From assembly GCF_000687455.2 (NCBI RefSeq), contig NZ_JGVW01000131.1, forward strand, positions 1 through 41,959: a DNA stretch of 41,959 bases, in the 5' to 3' direction. Positions 7,780 through 16,154 of this stretch are shown in pieces. How positions within the stretch are numbered: position 1 is the stretch's first letter; every line of letters begins with the position of its first letter. Source of the stretch: Burkholderia sp. lig30. GTDB lineage: Bacteria; Pseudomonadota; Gammaproteobacteria; Burkholderiales; Burkholderiaceae. The position numbers and the translations under genes are program-made. The notes under the pieces are model-generated. The model ran no database searches. It was not told where the DNA came from and saw nothing but the letters and a program-made list of their open reading frames with translations.

Positions 7780-8309
7780 TGAGCGACCACACCATCGTGC
7801 AGTGCACCTTCGAACGCCATGCCGATGCGATCCTGGAGATCTTCAACGAGGCAATCCTGAATTCGACCGCGCTCTACGACTACAAGCCTCGCACGTCGCA
7901 GAACATGGTTGCCTGGTTCGACGCCAAGCGGGCCGGCGGCTTTCCGGTGATCGGAGTCGAGGACGGCGAAGGAACGCTGCTGGCCTTTGGAAGCTACGGC
8001 ACGTTTCGGGCATGGCCGGCCTACAAGTACACGGTGGAACACTCCGTGTACGTGCACCAGGATCATCGGGGGCAAGGGCTTGGCCGCGTGGTGATGCAGG
8101 CGCTCATCGCGGCGGCCCGGCAGAACGACCTGCACGCGATGATGGGCGGAATCGACGCGACAAACGCCGGAAGCATCGCGTTGCATGAGCGGCTTGGTTT
8201 CAAGCACGTGGGCACGCTGCCCGAGGTCGGCTTCAAATTCGGTCGCTGGCTGGACCTGGCGTTCTATCAATTGCTGCTCGACACCCCCGCCCATCCGATC
8301 GACGGCTAG
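7779..8309 (+). CDS. GNAT N-acetyltransferase, phosphinothricin-acetyltransferase-like
   Basis: 176-residue GNAT enzyme that moves acetyl from acetyl-CoA to an amine. The acetyl-CoA loop is HQDHRGQGLGR (about residue 92), followed by the conserved LHERLGFKHVGTLPEVGFKFGRW ending (given here in pieces: LHERLGF, KHVGTLPEVG, FKFGRW). This C-terminal pattern and the start (FNEAILNSTALYDYKPRT) are those of the Pat/YncA group that acetylates phosphinothricin, methionine sulfone and similar amino-acid analogues. The ribosome site AAGGAG lies inside the end of the XRE gene. It is the middle gene of a three-gene operon with a regulator and an exporter, which fits detoxification or efflux. Confidence 0.92.
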   Translation: MSDHTIVQCTFERHADAILEIFNEAILNSTALYDYKPRTSQNMVAWFDAKRAGGFPVIGVEDGEGTLLAFGSYGTFRAWPAYKYTVEHSVYVHQDHRGQGLGRVVMQALIAAARQNDLHAMMGGIDATNAGSIALHERLGFKHVGTLPEVGFKFGRWLDLAFYQLLLDTPAHPIDG

Positions 8310-8394
8310 CGCGGCGAACCCTGATTCCGCGACGCCACGTGCGGCGCATCGCACCTGCGGCACCACGGCGCACTGATCTGACAGGAATCACCCG

Positions 8395-8847
8395 ATGAAC
8401 GCCTATCTCACCATCGCCATTCTGGCGGCAGCCGGTATCGCAGTCGTCATGCAGAACCTCTTGATGGTACGCATCACGGCGTCCGTGTCGACCGTGCTGG
8501 TCACGCTGGTGATCAACTCCGGCATGGGCCTGACGCTGCTCCTGGCCGCGCTCCTGCTGCGCAACGGCATCAACGGCGTGACGGAAGCCGTCAATGCCGT
8601 TCGCCCGTGGGCCATCCTGCCCGGTCTGCTCGGATCATTCTTCGTCTTTGCCGGGATCGTTGGCTATCAAAGGGTCGGAGCAGCGGCAACCATTGCCGTC
8701 CTGGTGGCCAGCCAGCTCATCGCCGGCATGCTCGTCGATGCATGGAAGGCCGGCGCGCTCGACGGATCGCGAATGAACGCGCATTCCTTGCTCGGCGCCG
8801 GGCTCCTCGTCGCGGGAGCCGTCCTTATCGCGCACAGGCGCATTTGA
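8395..8847 (+). CDS. DMT family transporter, DUF606 (YdcZ) type
   Basis: 150-residue membrane protein with five hydrophobic spans (for example IAILAAAGIAVVMQNLLM, VLVTLVINSGMGLTLLLAA, LLGSFFVFAGIVGYQ, ATIAVLVASQLIAGML, GAGLLVAGAVLIA). The half-length DMT fold and the internal wording are those of the DUF606 family, which usually works as a dimer. AGGAA precedes the ATG. It is 85 nt after the GNAT gene on the same strand, probably the last gene of the XRE-GNAT-DMT unit and so an exporter of the acetylated or parent compound. The substrate is unknown. Confidence 0.85.
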   Translation: MNAYLTIAILAAAGIAVVMQNLLMVRITASVSTVLVTLVINSGMGLTLLLAALLLRNGINGVTEAVNAVRPWAILPGLLGSFFVFAGIVGYQRVGAAATIAVLVASQLIAGMLVDAWKAGALDGSRMNAHSLLGAGLLVAGAVLIAHRRI

Positions 8848-9111
8848 GCGCCAAAACGGAAAGGTCGGAAGGAATGCCGGGGTGCCGGGAACCGGAAGCC
8901 CCCTTGACAAGCCGTGCGCGCTGCGTATTGCATTGCACAACGCGACCCGGTATCATTCAGAATCCCACAAGCTGCGCACAATGCCGCGCGAGGCCTCCCG
9001 GCCTCGACTGTCCATGCGCCATTCCACGATTCCGTTCGCCCTCCCCTGCTGGCAGATCGACCTGCTGTCATGCCTGCGACGATCGTCGCCCCACCTGTCG
9101 AGGAGCATGTA
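8848..9111 (+). promoter_or_regulatory. rpoD-paralog upstream region
   Basis: Contains a perfect -35 hexamer TTGACA at 8904-8909, but the -10 at 17-18 nt (ATTGCA/TTGCAT, 8927-8933) is poor. A better TATCAT at 8951-8956 has no matching -35 at the right distance. The leader would be long. Confidence 0.35.
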
Positions 9112-11091
9112 TTGGCAATTCCTGATCGGAACGATTCCGCATCCCGCGCAATCACAATCGCGTCAAAAACCGGCCGCCGCGCGCCGAAGGAAAAGGCTCA
9201 GACCCTTACACCGCCGGATACCGCATCGCCTGCACACCAGGACGAGGAGCGTCAACGCCAGATGCGCGCGTTGATCGCGCTCGGTCGCGAGCGCGGCTAT
9301 CTCACCCACGCGGACATCAACGATCACCTGCCCGACAACTTTACGCAAACGGCGGCGATGGAGACCATCGTCAGCACGTTCGGCGACATGGGTGTCGCCG
9401 TGTACGAGCAGGCGCCGGACGCCGATACCCTCCTGCTGAACGACGCTTCGCAGGCCGTGGCCTCCGACGATCAGGCGGACGAGGAAGCGGAAGCTGCGCT
9501 GTCGACCGTCGATTCGGAATTCGGCCGCACGACGGATCCAGTCCGGATGTACATGCGTGAAATGGGCGCCAGCGAGCTGCTGACCCGCGCCGGCGAAATC
9601 GAGGTCGCGAAGCGCATCGAAGACGGTCTGCAGGACATGATTCAGGCGATCGCCGCGTGTCCGTCGATCGTGTCGACGATTCTTGCGGACGTGGACCGTA
9701 TCGTGGCCGGCGAGCTCCGCATCGACGAACTCGTCGATGGCATCAGCGACGACGCGAACGAAAGCGACATGTCGCCGGCGTCCGACGAAGAAGATGCGGA
9801 AGCACCGGCCGCCGCCTCGGACGAGGACGACGTTGAAACCGACGCCGGGGATCTGGAGGAAGCGAATGCAGCCCGTCTCGAGCAGCTCACGAACGACAGC
9901 CTCGCGGTTTTCGCGCGCGTGCGGGCATTGTTCGAGCGGCTGCCGGATGGGCCGGTGACCGGACAGTCTCGTTCTGCCGCCGTCGTGCAGGTTCGCGCGG
10001 AGATCCAGCGCGAGCTGGCGCCGCTCCGTTTCACGGCCAAAACCATCGACCGCCTGTGCGCGATCGTGCGCGAACAGGTGACCGAGGTTCGCTCGATCGA
10101 GCGCAGCATCCTGCAGATCGCCGTCGATCGGTGCGGCATGCCGCGCGAGACGTTTGTCGAGTCGTTCCCGGGACACGAGACCGACCTTGAATGGACGAGC
10201 CGCATGGCGGCGACCTCGCAGCAGTTCGGCGCGGCGCTCGAGCGGCATCTGCCGGCCATTCAGGCCGGGCAGCAGAAGCTCATCGACATCGAGGCCAGGG
10301 TCGCGCTGCCGCTCCAGCAGCTCAAGCAGATCAACCGTCAGATGAGCGCTGCGGAATCGAAAATGCGGCAGGCCAAGCGGGAGATGATCGAGGCGAATCT
10401 TCGGCTCGTCATTTCAATCGCCAAGAAATACGTGAACCGCGGCATGCAGTTCCTCGACCTGATCCAGGAAGGCAATATCGGCCTGATGAAGGCAGTGGAC
10501 AAATTCGAATACCGGCGCGGCTGGAAATTCTCGACGTACGCGACATGGTGGGTCCGCCAGGCGGTTTCGCGAGCGCTTGCCGATCAGGCGCGGACCATTC
10601 GTGTGCCGGTGCACATGATCGAGGCGATCAACAAGCTGAACCGGATTTCGCGTGAAATCCTGCAACAGACCGGCAAGGAAGCGCATCCGGCCGTGCTCGC
10701 GGAGCGCATGGAGATGTCCGAGGAAAAGGTGCGCAGCATCCTCAAGATTGCGCGGCAACCTGTTTCGCTCGAGACCCCGGTGGGCGACGATGCGGACGCG
10801 ACGCTCGGCGACATGATCGAGGACGCCGCCGCGAGTTCACCGGCCGATGCAGCGATCCACGCGAACATGCGCGCAGCGATCGATGAGGCACTCGACGCGC
10901 TGTCGCCGCGCGAGGCCAAGGTCTTGCGGATGCGATACGGCCTCGATACGACCTCCGAGCACACGCTTGAAGAGGTGGGCAAGCAATTCGACGTGACCCG
11001 CGAGCGGATCCGCCAGATTGAAGGCAAGGCGATGCGCAAACTGATGCATCCCAATTGCTCGGACAAGCTGAAGCCCTTTCTCGAGCATTGA
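9112..11091 (+). CDS. rpoD: RNA polymerase sigma factor, RpoD (sigma-70) paralog
   Basis: 659-residue group 1 sigma factor with the full RpoD plan. Region 1.1 spans about residues 40-105 ([20 protein letters not shown]) and region 1.2 reads [19 protein letters not shown]. Then come the acidic non-conserved domain, region 2 ([20 protein letters not shown]), region 3 and region 4.2 ([20 protein letters not shown]). The promoter-reading helices look like standard sigma-70, so it should read ordinary -10/-35 promoters. The TTG at 9112 is preferred because GAGGAG lies 6 nt upstream; an ATG at 9070 has no ribosome site. It is probably not the main rpoD: dnaG is absent, and its neighbours are a cold-shock protein, IF-1 and S21. 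Region 1.1 is more divergent than region 2. Confidence 0.93.
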   Translation: MAIPDRNDSASRAITIASKTGRRAPKEKAQTLTPPDTASPAHQDEERQRQMRALIALGRERGYLTHADINDHLPDNFTQTAAMETIVSTFGDMGVAVYEQAPDADTLLLNDASQAVASDDQADEEAEAALSTVDSEFGRTTDPVRMYMREMGASELLTRAGEIEVAKRIEDGLQDMIQAIAACPSIVSTILADVDRIVAGELRIDELVDGISDDANESDMSPASDEEDAEAPAAASDEDDVETDAGDLEEANAARLEQLTNDSLAVFARVRALFERLPDGPVTGQSRSAAVVQVRAEIQRELAPLRFTAKTIDRLCAIVREQVTEVRSIERSILQIAVDRCGMPRETFVESFPGHETDLEWTSRMAATSQQFGAALERHLPAIQAGQQKLIDIEARVALPLQQLKQINRQMSAAESKMRQAKREMIEANLRLVISIAKKYVNRGMQFLDLIQEGNIGLMKAVDKFEYRRGWKFSTYATWWVRQAVSRALADQARTIRVPVHMIEAINKLNRISREILQQTGKEAHPAVLAERMEMSEEKVRSILKIARQPVSLETPVGDDADATLGDMIEDAAASSPADAAIHANMRAAIDEALDALSPREAKVLRMRYGLDTTSEHTLEEVGKQFDVTRERIRQIEGKAMRKLMHPNCSDKLKPFLEH

Positions 11092-11098
11092 GCAGAAC

Positions 11099-11129
11099 GG
11101 AGAATGGCGCCGCTTCGGCGCCATTCTCC
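11099..11129 (+). terminator. 14-bp perfect hairpin after rpoD
   Basis: Arms 11099-11112 and 11116-11129 (GGAGAATGGCGCCG and its exact complement) close a 3-nt loop, starting 7 nt after the stop. No T-run follows, but stem strength and position argue for transcription termination. Confidence 0.7.
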
Positions 11130-11194
11130 CGATCCTCGGCGATTACGACTCGGCCCGCTCGCTGTCGTGGCCGAGTGCGTTCGCGGCGCGAATC

Positions 11195-11398
11195 TTACAG
11201 CGGCTTGATGCTCGCAGCCTGCTTGCCCTTCGGGCCCTGCTTGATTTCAAAGCTGACCTTCTGGCCTTCCTGAAGCGACTTGAAGCCGCTGCCCTGAACT
11301 TCGGAGAAGTGCGCAAACAGGTCTTCGCCGCCGTCATCCGGCGTGATGAACCCGAAACCCTTTGCATCGTTAAACCACTTGACGGTACCTGTTGCCAT
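11195..11398 (-). CDS. cspA: Cold-shock protein, CspA family
   Basis: 67-residue single cold-shock domain that binds single-stranded RNA/DNA and melts mRNA structure. RNP1 (KGFGFI, residues 13-18) and RNP2 (DLFAHF, residues 26-31) are intact, and the protein ends [11 protein letters not shown] as usual in betaproteobacteria. The start at 11398 ([10 protein letters not shown]) is that of the family; the longer open frame upstream is leader. A leader of about 60 nt with an extended -10 is visible. It faces the rpoD paralog convergently. Confidence 0.95.
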   Translation of the reverse strand: MATGTVKWFNDAKGFGFITPDDGGEDLFAHFSEVQGSGFKSLQEGQKVSFEIKQGPKGKQAASIKPL

Positions 11399-11463
11399 TT
11401 TCTGAATGTTCCCAAAAGACGAGTTATGAATGAACGACTGGCCTGTGCCAGACGTGCGGCTAT

Positions 11464-11472
11464 CTTGTATCA
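11464..11472 (-). promoter_or_regulatory. Extended -10 promoter candidate for cspA
   Basis: On the minus strand TG-A-TACAAG (11472-11464), an extended -10 lacking an obvious -35, would start transcription near 11457 and give a 5' leader of about 60 nt, typical of csp mRNAs. Confidence 0.4.
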
Positions 11473-11833
11473 CAGGGGAATCGTCGCATGCAATCCAGAT
11501 TTTCGGGTGGGTTCGACAACCTGTACCGTTACGCCGTGCGAGATCGGGCCTGTCGTTGAAGGGAAAACACGGGGACCGTCCGTTTTGCCGCGTATTGCAC
11601 GGCACTGCGGACAAACCGATAGCCACGCACTTCGATCAGACCGACATCGTTAAAGAACGGCGCGAGACTGCCCGGCGCGCCGATGACCAGGTCCATCAGC
11701 AAGCCGCCCGGGTACTTTCACGGAGCGTGCCCGACAGCGGGAAGCCGCATGCCGAAAGAACGAAATTGCGGCAGATCGAGTGCCGCTGGCGGCACGTCGG
11801 GGGCGATCGCCGGGCGCGCCCGCCCAGCTTGCC
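11473..11833. other. Gap upstream of cspA and downstream of infA, no gene seen
   Basis: No frame in this stretch gives a recognisable protein. It carries the distal promoter region of cspA and the 3' flank of the infA paralog. Confidence 0.5.
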
Positions 11834-12100
11834 TCAACGACGGCGAAATGGCGTGCTGCGTGCCGCGCCGGTGCTCCGCTCGTCCTTATGACGAAAATTG
11901 ATCCGCCCTTTCGTCAGGTCGTAGACGGACAGCTCGAGGGTGACGCGATCGCCCGCGAGAATGCGAATGTGGTTCTTGCGCATGCGTCCGGACGCATAGG
12001 CACCAACGACGACGCCATTGTCAAGCGTGACGCGGTAACGGCTATCCGGAAGGACTTCGTCAACGATGCCGTCCAGTTCAATCAACTCTTCTTTCGCCAT
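11834..12100 (-). CDS. infA: Translation initiation factor IF-1, second-copy type
   Basis: 88-residue S1-like OB-fold protein that occupies the ribosomal A site during initiation with IF-2 and IF-3. The core is complete: [20 protein letters not shown], then [20 protein letters not shown], then [20 protein letters not shown]. Main-copy IF-1 is about 72 residues; this one has an extra basic tail ([17 protein letters not shown]), the style of the additional betaproteobacterial copy. AGGAG lies 6 nt before the ATG at 12100. It does not sit in the ribosomal-protein operon next to rpmJ, where main infA is expected, but beside cspA, rpsU and an rpoD paralog. Confidence 0.95.
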   Translation of the reverse strand: MAKEELIELDGIVDEVLPDSRYRVTLDNGVVVGAYASGRMRKNHIRILAGDRVTLELSVYDLTKGRINFRHKDERSTGAARSTPFRRR

Positions 12101-12866
12101 GCATAGCTCCTGTTCAATGGGTGGGATGGTGGCACCGACAACCCCCGCGAGGCAGTCACGGGCGCTGATCGGACATCTGCGCGGGCGGCATCGAAGCAAT
12201 GACGCCAGCACGTCGGCAAGGTTGCCCCTCGATCGACCGTCGACCCTGTGCGCTGCGCGCGCTCCGTACGCGCAAATTGCCGTGCCGGTTCCTGCGAACC
12301 GCAAACGACGGGGCAAGCGACGTGGGCCGGTGCATGTGCTGCACGGCGCGACCGGGCGTAATGCCTGGGTCACGCTGGCGCATGAAAAAAGGCGTCAGCC
12401 CGACCCGAAAGGGGACCACATCGCGGTAATGCGACATGGTGGATTGGATGAATAGCAACGCTCTGGTGCCGCTTGGGCATCAGGGCGCATGAAAAGACTG
12501 CCGGATTCGCGGCGGCGAATGGGTGAACGCATTGCCTGCGTCGTCGCCGATGATGGAAGATGTTGCAGAGGCGCGTACCAAATCCGACCGTGGTTCTGTT
12601 GCCGCCTTCCGACAAGTGCACAGTATGCGCCCAATACGCGCATTTGACCAGCGAAGGTTCCTATGCCGGCGATCCGTCAGCCATCCCCCCGCAAATAGCG
12701 TGTATAGTCAGGCATCCCGTTGTGGAGAAAATTGTCGTGTCGACGCGACAACAGCGCATCTGCAACGGGGCGGACTTTAGCTCACTCACCGACAGCGACA
12801 ACAATCGCCCCATACGTGCTCGCATGTGAGCCGGCCACGTCGCTCGAGGCAAACTCAAGGATTGAT
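12101..12866. other. 766-nt divergent intergenic region between infA and rpsU paralogs
   Basis: No convincing ORF. Signals seen are TATAGT at 12703-12708 on the plus strand (possible -10 for rpsU with a weak -35) and a 20-bp near-palindrome at 12732-12751. The length is unusual for two short translation genes and leaves room for regulated promoters or a small RNA. Confidence 0.45.
12732..12751. promoter_or_regulatory. 20-bp near-perfect palindrome upstream of rpsU
   Basis: TTGTCG (12732-12737) and CGACAA (12746-12751) flank a TCGA centre. Only one base pair is mismatched. It lies 24 nt after the TATAGT and 115 nt before the start codon, so it could be an operator or a leader hairpin. Confidence 0.45.
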
Positions 12867-13079
12867 TTGACCACCATTACGCCGAAGGAAAATGAACCGC
12901 TTGACGTCGCGCTGCGACGCTTCCGTCGAGCCATCGAGAACACCGGCTTGCTGAAGGAACTGCGGGCACGGATGTCCTATGAGAAGCCGACTGCCGAACG
13001 CAAGCGCAAGAAAGCTGCTGCCGTTGCGCGGCAACGTCAGCGCATTCGACGGTCGAAGCTGCCGAAGAAAATGTATTGA
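12867..13079 (+). CDS. rpsU: 30S ribosomal protein S21, second-copy type
   Basis: 70-residue S21, the late-binding 30S protein near the mRNA 3'-end/anti-Shine-Dalgarno region. The full family sequence is present: [20 protein letters not shown], the basic helix [20 protein letters not shown] and the end SKLPKKMY. The start is TTG at 12867 (AAGGA 5 nt upstream, reading [10 protein letters not shown]), shared with no ATG alternative. The main bacterial rpsU usually heads the rpsU-dnaG-rpoD operon; here no dnaG is present. S21 composition can bias which mRNAs are translated, which makes its grouping with IF-1, CspA and a sigma factor notable. Confidence 0.95.
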   Translation: MTTITPKENEPLDVALRRFRRAIENTGLLKELRARMSYEKPTAERKRKKAAAVARQRQRIRRSKLPKKMY

Positions 13080-13090
13080 GGCGGTTCGGC

Positions 13091-13232
13091 TTGCCCGTCG
13101 ATGCAACCCGGGGCCACGGCGCGAAGTGGCTGCGCCCCGGGGCTGCGTCGGGCAATGGCATAAGTTGCCTGCAGCCTGCAGCAACTGCCCTCTCCAGGCT
13201 CGACGGAACCCGGCAACCGGGTTCGGGTCGAG
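13091..13232. terminator. Three successive hairpins between convergent rpsU and dehydrogenase genes
   Basis: (1) TTGCCCG 13091-13097 pairs with CGGGCAA 13149-13155, enclosing CCCGGGGC 13107-13114 with GCCCCGGG 13134-13141. (2) AGTTGC plus TGCA pairs with TGCA plus GCAACT, 13163-13186, with one bulged base. (3) CTCGAC plus AACCCGG pairs with CCGGGTT plus GTCGAG, 13199-13232. No T-runs. This is a probable bidirectional termination zone. Confidence 0.55.
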
Positions 13233-13251
13233 TTCGCGACGGAAAAATCGG

Positions 13252-14277
13252 TTATGCGTCGGCGACCTTGATCACGATTTTGCCGAACGGGCCGCGCGCC
13301 AGATGTTCGAATGCTTGCACGGCCTCATCGAAACGATAAACGCGGTCGATGACCGGCTTGATCTCGTGCGCATCAAGGAACACGTTCATGCGCTCGAACG
13401 AACTGCGCGGCGCGACCGCGATGCCGCGGATCGTCGTCTGCCGAAAGATCACGGGCATGAGGTTCAGCGCGGTTGTCTGCCCGGCAAGAAAACCGACCTG
13501 CGCGATAACGCCTTGCACCTTCGTTGCGGCAACGGACTGATTGATACCGTTTCCGCCCGCGACATCGATCGTGATATCCGTACCCTTGCCATCCGTCAGC
13601 TCGAGTACCTTGCGCGCCCAATCCGCGTGTGTCTTGTAGTTGACGCCCTCCAGCTTATCGCTTGCGACCAGCGTCTTCACCTTGGCGAGGTTCTGATCCT
13701 TGCTCGACGTGACGATCACGCGCGCGCCGTGCGCGACGGCAATTTGCGCCGCGAAAATCGACACGCCGCCGGTCCCCTGCACGAGGACCGTCTGCCCCGG
13801 CTCGAGATGGCCGACGTCCATCAATGAATACCATGCAGTCAGCGCGGCGATTGGCAGCGTCGATGCTTCTTCGTCGCTCATCGATACGGGTGCCGGAACC
13901 GCACTCTCCTCGTGGATGGTCATGTATTCCGCAAGGCCGCCCGGAAGCGGCATGCCGAGGCAGTAGTCCGGTTCGTTGGGGCCGGGTGCGCCATCGATCC
14001 ACCGCGAGTAGAGCGTCGAATTCACGCGGTCGCCGACCTTGAAACGCGTGACGCCGGCGCCGATGGCCATCACTGTGCCCGCCGCATCCGAGACGGGAAT
14101 CAGCGGCTTCGGCACGAGATGCGGCTCATAGATGCCGTCGACGATCGCCTTGTCGCGAAAGTTCAGCGACACCGCGCCGACCTTCACCAGAAGCTCGCCC
14201 GGCTGCGGCACCGGCGTCATCACGTCGCCCGGTTGCAGGTTGTGCAGACCAAAATCCTTGAGAAGCCATGCTTTCAT
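13252..14277 (-). CDS. Zinc-independent MDR alcohol dehydrogenase/quinone reductase
   Basis: 341-residue medium-chain dehydrogenase/reductase. An N-terminal GroES-like domain (residues 1-130, SLNFRDKAIVDGIY, VGDRVNS) is followed by a nucleotide-binding fold with the loop VQGTGGVSIFAAQIAVAHGA near residue 160. The structural-zinc cysteine cluster is absent, so it belongs with NADPH:quinone-reductase-like members. The substrate is unknown. The start at 14277 has GAGG 7 nt upstream; a GTG at 14289 would add four residues. It is transcribed divergently from a LysR gene 120 nt away, the usual regulator-target layout. Confidence 0.9.
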   Translation of the reverse strand: MKAWLLKDFGLHNLQPGDVMTPVPQPGELLVKVGAVSLNFRDKAIVDGIYEPHLVPKPLIPVSDAAGTVMAIGAGVTRFKVGDRVNSTLYSRWIDGAPGPNEPDYCLGMPLPGGLAEYMTIHEESAVPAPVSMSDEEASTLPIAALTAWYSLMDVGHLEPGQTVLVQGTGGVSIFAAQIAVAHGARVIVTSSKDQNLAKVKTLVASDKLEGVNYKTHADWARKVLELTDGKGTDITIDVAGGNGINQSVAATKVQGVIAQVGFLAGQTTALNLMPVIFRQTTIRGIAVAPRSSFERMNVFLDAHEIKPVIDRVYRFDEAVQAFEHLARGPFGKIVIKVADA

Positions 14278-14397
14278 TTGAAACCTCACGTTCGCCGGAT
14301 AGCGGATGCCATCACGATGAACAGTGTAATTTCGGCATTTTGGTTGAGTTAGGCGTTAAAATTCCAAACATTCGATCCCAAGATTCCAGAATCAACG

Positions 14398-15309
14398 ATG
14401 GATGACCGTTTCGCCGGAATTCGCGAATTCGTGGCCACCGTCGATCACGGCAGCTTTACGGCGGCCGCGGAGACGCTCGGCATCACCGGGTCCGCGGTCG
14501 GAAAAAGCATTTCGCGGCTGGAGGCCCGGCTCGGCGTGCAACTGCTGCATCGGACGACGCGCCGCATCGATCGCACGACCGCGGGCGAAACGTTTCTGCA
14601 GACGTGCCGACGGATTCTCGAAGAACTCGATCAAACCGAATCCTTTCTCTCGACCGGGCACGAACAACCCATCGGCCGATTGCGCGTCGATCTCCCGACG
14701 ACCTTCGGCCGCCGCCACATCGTCTCCGCGCTACTGAAGCTGACGCAGCGTTTTCCGCGCCTCGATCTCGCGATCACGTTGCAGGATCGCGCAGTGGATC
14801 TCGTCAGCGAGGGCGTTGATTTGGCTGTTCGCATCGGGCCGCTGGACGCGTATCCCGATCTGGTCGCACGCAAGCTCGGCGAGCAGCGGCTCGTGGTCTG
14901 CGCCGCGCCGGAGTATCTCGAGCGCAGGGGCGTTCCTGCGAGCCGCGAGGATCTGCTCGCGCACGATTGCCTCATCGGCTGGCGACGAAGCGTGCGTTCG
15001 GGCTGGCTGCTCGCGAACGCCGACGGTGGCGCGTCGTATTTCGACGTGCGCGTCCGGCACGAGTTGACCGATGGCGACGCGCTGCTGTGCGCCTGCACGT
15101 CGGGCTGCGGGCTTGCACAGCTCCCGGGTTGGCTCGCGAAAGACGGCTTGCGTACGGGCGCGCTGCGCGAGGTGCTGCCCGAACTGTCGACGACCATGCC
15201 GATTCACGTGATCTGGCAGAAGACACGCCATCTTCAGCCAAAGGTCAAGGTTGCCGTTGATGAGTTGGTCAAGGTTTCGAGGGCAGAGGTCGCTGTCTTT
15301 GGGCCATGA
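14398..15309 (+). CDS. LysR-family regulator next to the MDR dehydrogenase
   Basis: 303-residue LysR regulator. The winged helix lies in residues 1-62 (IREFVATVDHGSFTAAAETLG, SAVGKSISRLEARLG), with the effector domain after residue 90 (GRLRVDLPTTFGRRHI, DLVSEGVDLAVRIG). The wording is of the group that controls neighbouring oxidoreductases in proteobacteria. It probably acts on the divergent dehydrogenase: the shared 120-bp region has two ATTCCA direct repeats and AT-rich DNA. The inducer cannot be inferred. Confidence 0.92.
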   Translation: MDDRFAGIREFVATVDHGSFTAAAETLGITGSAVGKSISRLEARLGVQLLHRTTRRIDRTTAGETFLQTCRRILEELDQTESFLSTGHEQPIGRLRVDLPTTFGRRHIVSALLKLTQRFPRLDLAITLQDRAVDLVSEGVDLAVRIGPLDAYPDLVARKLGEQRLVVCAAPEYLERRGVPASREDLLAHDCLIGWRRSVRSGWLLANADGGASYFDVRVRHELTDGDALLCACTSGCGLAQLPGWLAKDGLRTGALREVLPELSTTMPIHVIWQKTRHLQPKVKVAVDELVKVSRAEVAVFGP

Positions 15310-15448
15310 ATGCGCCCGGTTCCAGTGTCTCCATGCCTGGCGATATGCGGTATCCATGCTTTACCGGCAGTGCGCGGCGTTCCACACGCGAATTCCCCCG
15401 ACGTCTCTGCCCTCAACTTCCGTAACCGGCCGGCATCAGCCAGCCCCC

Positions 15449-15727
15449 TCATCGAAGCGCCGTCGGGCCTTTCAGCCGACGCTTGCCGTCGATGATGGCT
15501 TTTGCTTCGTCAATGGCAGCATCCAGCGCCCAGTCTTCGCGACGATAGCCCTCTTCCGCAAGGCACTGAACTGGAATCTGCATGGCAGGCTGAGCATCCG
15601 TGTCGTTCGGGATAAGCACGAAGCCTTGGAACCCGAATATCTGCATATCCGCGCCTCCGACGCCTTGTTTCGGAAGCGTTTGAACTGAATATTCAAAGCC
15701 GTTGTGCGTGTTCTCGGCGCGGGCCAT
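15449..15727 (-). CDS. Small hypothetical protein
   Basis: 92-residue soluble protein, start at 15727 with TGGAGAC 5-6 nt upstream. It is acidic and ordered-looking: MQIFGFQGFVLIPNDTDAQ, then CLAEEGYRREDWALDAAIDE, ending AKAIIDGKRRLKG. I do not recognise a named domain. The balanced composition, good ribosome site and regular hydrophobic pattern make it a real gene rather than a shadow. It is convergent with the LysR gene to its left; nothing around it hints at its role. Confidence 0.72.
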   Translation of the reverse strand: MARAENTHNGFEYSVQTLPKQGVGGADMQIFGFQGFVLIPNDTDAQPAMQIPVQCLAEEGYRREDWALDAAIDEAKAIIDGKRRLKGPTALR

Positions 15728-16154
15728 GTTTGTCTCCAGCGTGGTCGTCTTTGGATCCTAGCACTAACAAACAGGGTGCGACTGCAGCGCGCGGCGGCAT
15801 GCCATTTCGCGCGATCCGCGGACCACCTGTACAGGTGAATCGACCGTCAAGAGCGCAGACAACCATCGCATCCCCGGCCAAGAAGGCCGGCCGACAACTC
15901 TTGGTGCAACGGGACAGTCAAACCGGCTTGGTTTAGCTACGCCGCGACGACACTTTCCGAGTTCATCAGAACGCGGCTTCCGGATCCGGATCGATTTCGC
16001 GACGGAAAGGCTGGGAGAAACAACGGAATTTCGTGGTGCGGGGACCGGAATCTACAATTGCATTAAATCATGCACTGACATTCTCAAGGCGCACGTTTGC
16101 AGCACGCCCGCACATGCAGGTTGATCCCGGTACGGACACGTCCGTACCCTCCCG
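15728..16154. other. Gap with no gene; contains a diverged repeat copy
   Basis: AT-richer than its surroundings. The 40-nt stretch 15970-16009 matches 13206-13245 at 33 of 40 positions by eye. No frame yields a recognisable protein. Confidence 0.45.
15970..16009 (+). repeat. Dispersed 40-bp repeat, second copy
   Basis: Ungapped alignment with about 13206-13245 shows 7 mismatches in 40 and ends in the shared tTCGCGACGGAAA. The first copy forms part of hairpin 3 after rpsU; this one has lost the perfect arms. Confidence 0.5.

Noticed and set aside
11834..12373. 179-codon frame containing IF-1
   Set aside because: IF-1 starts at 12100 with a good ribosome site; the upstream part is not conserved.
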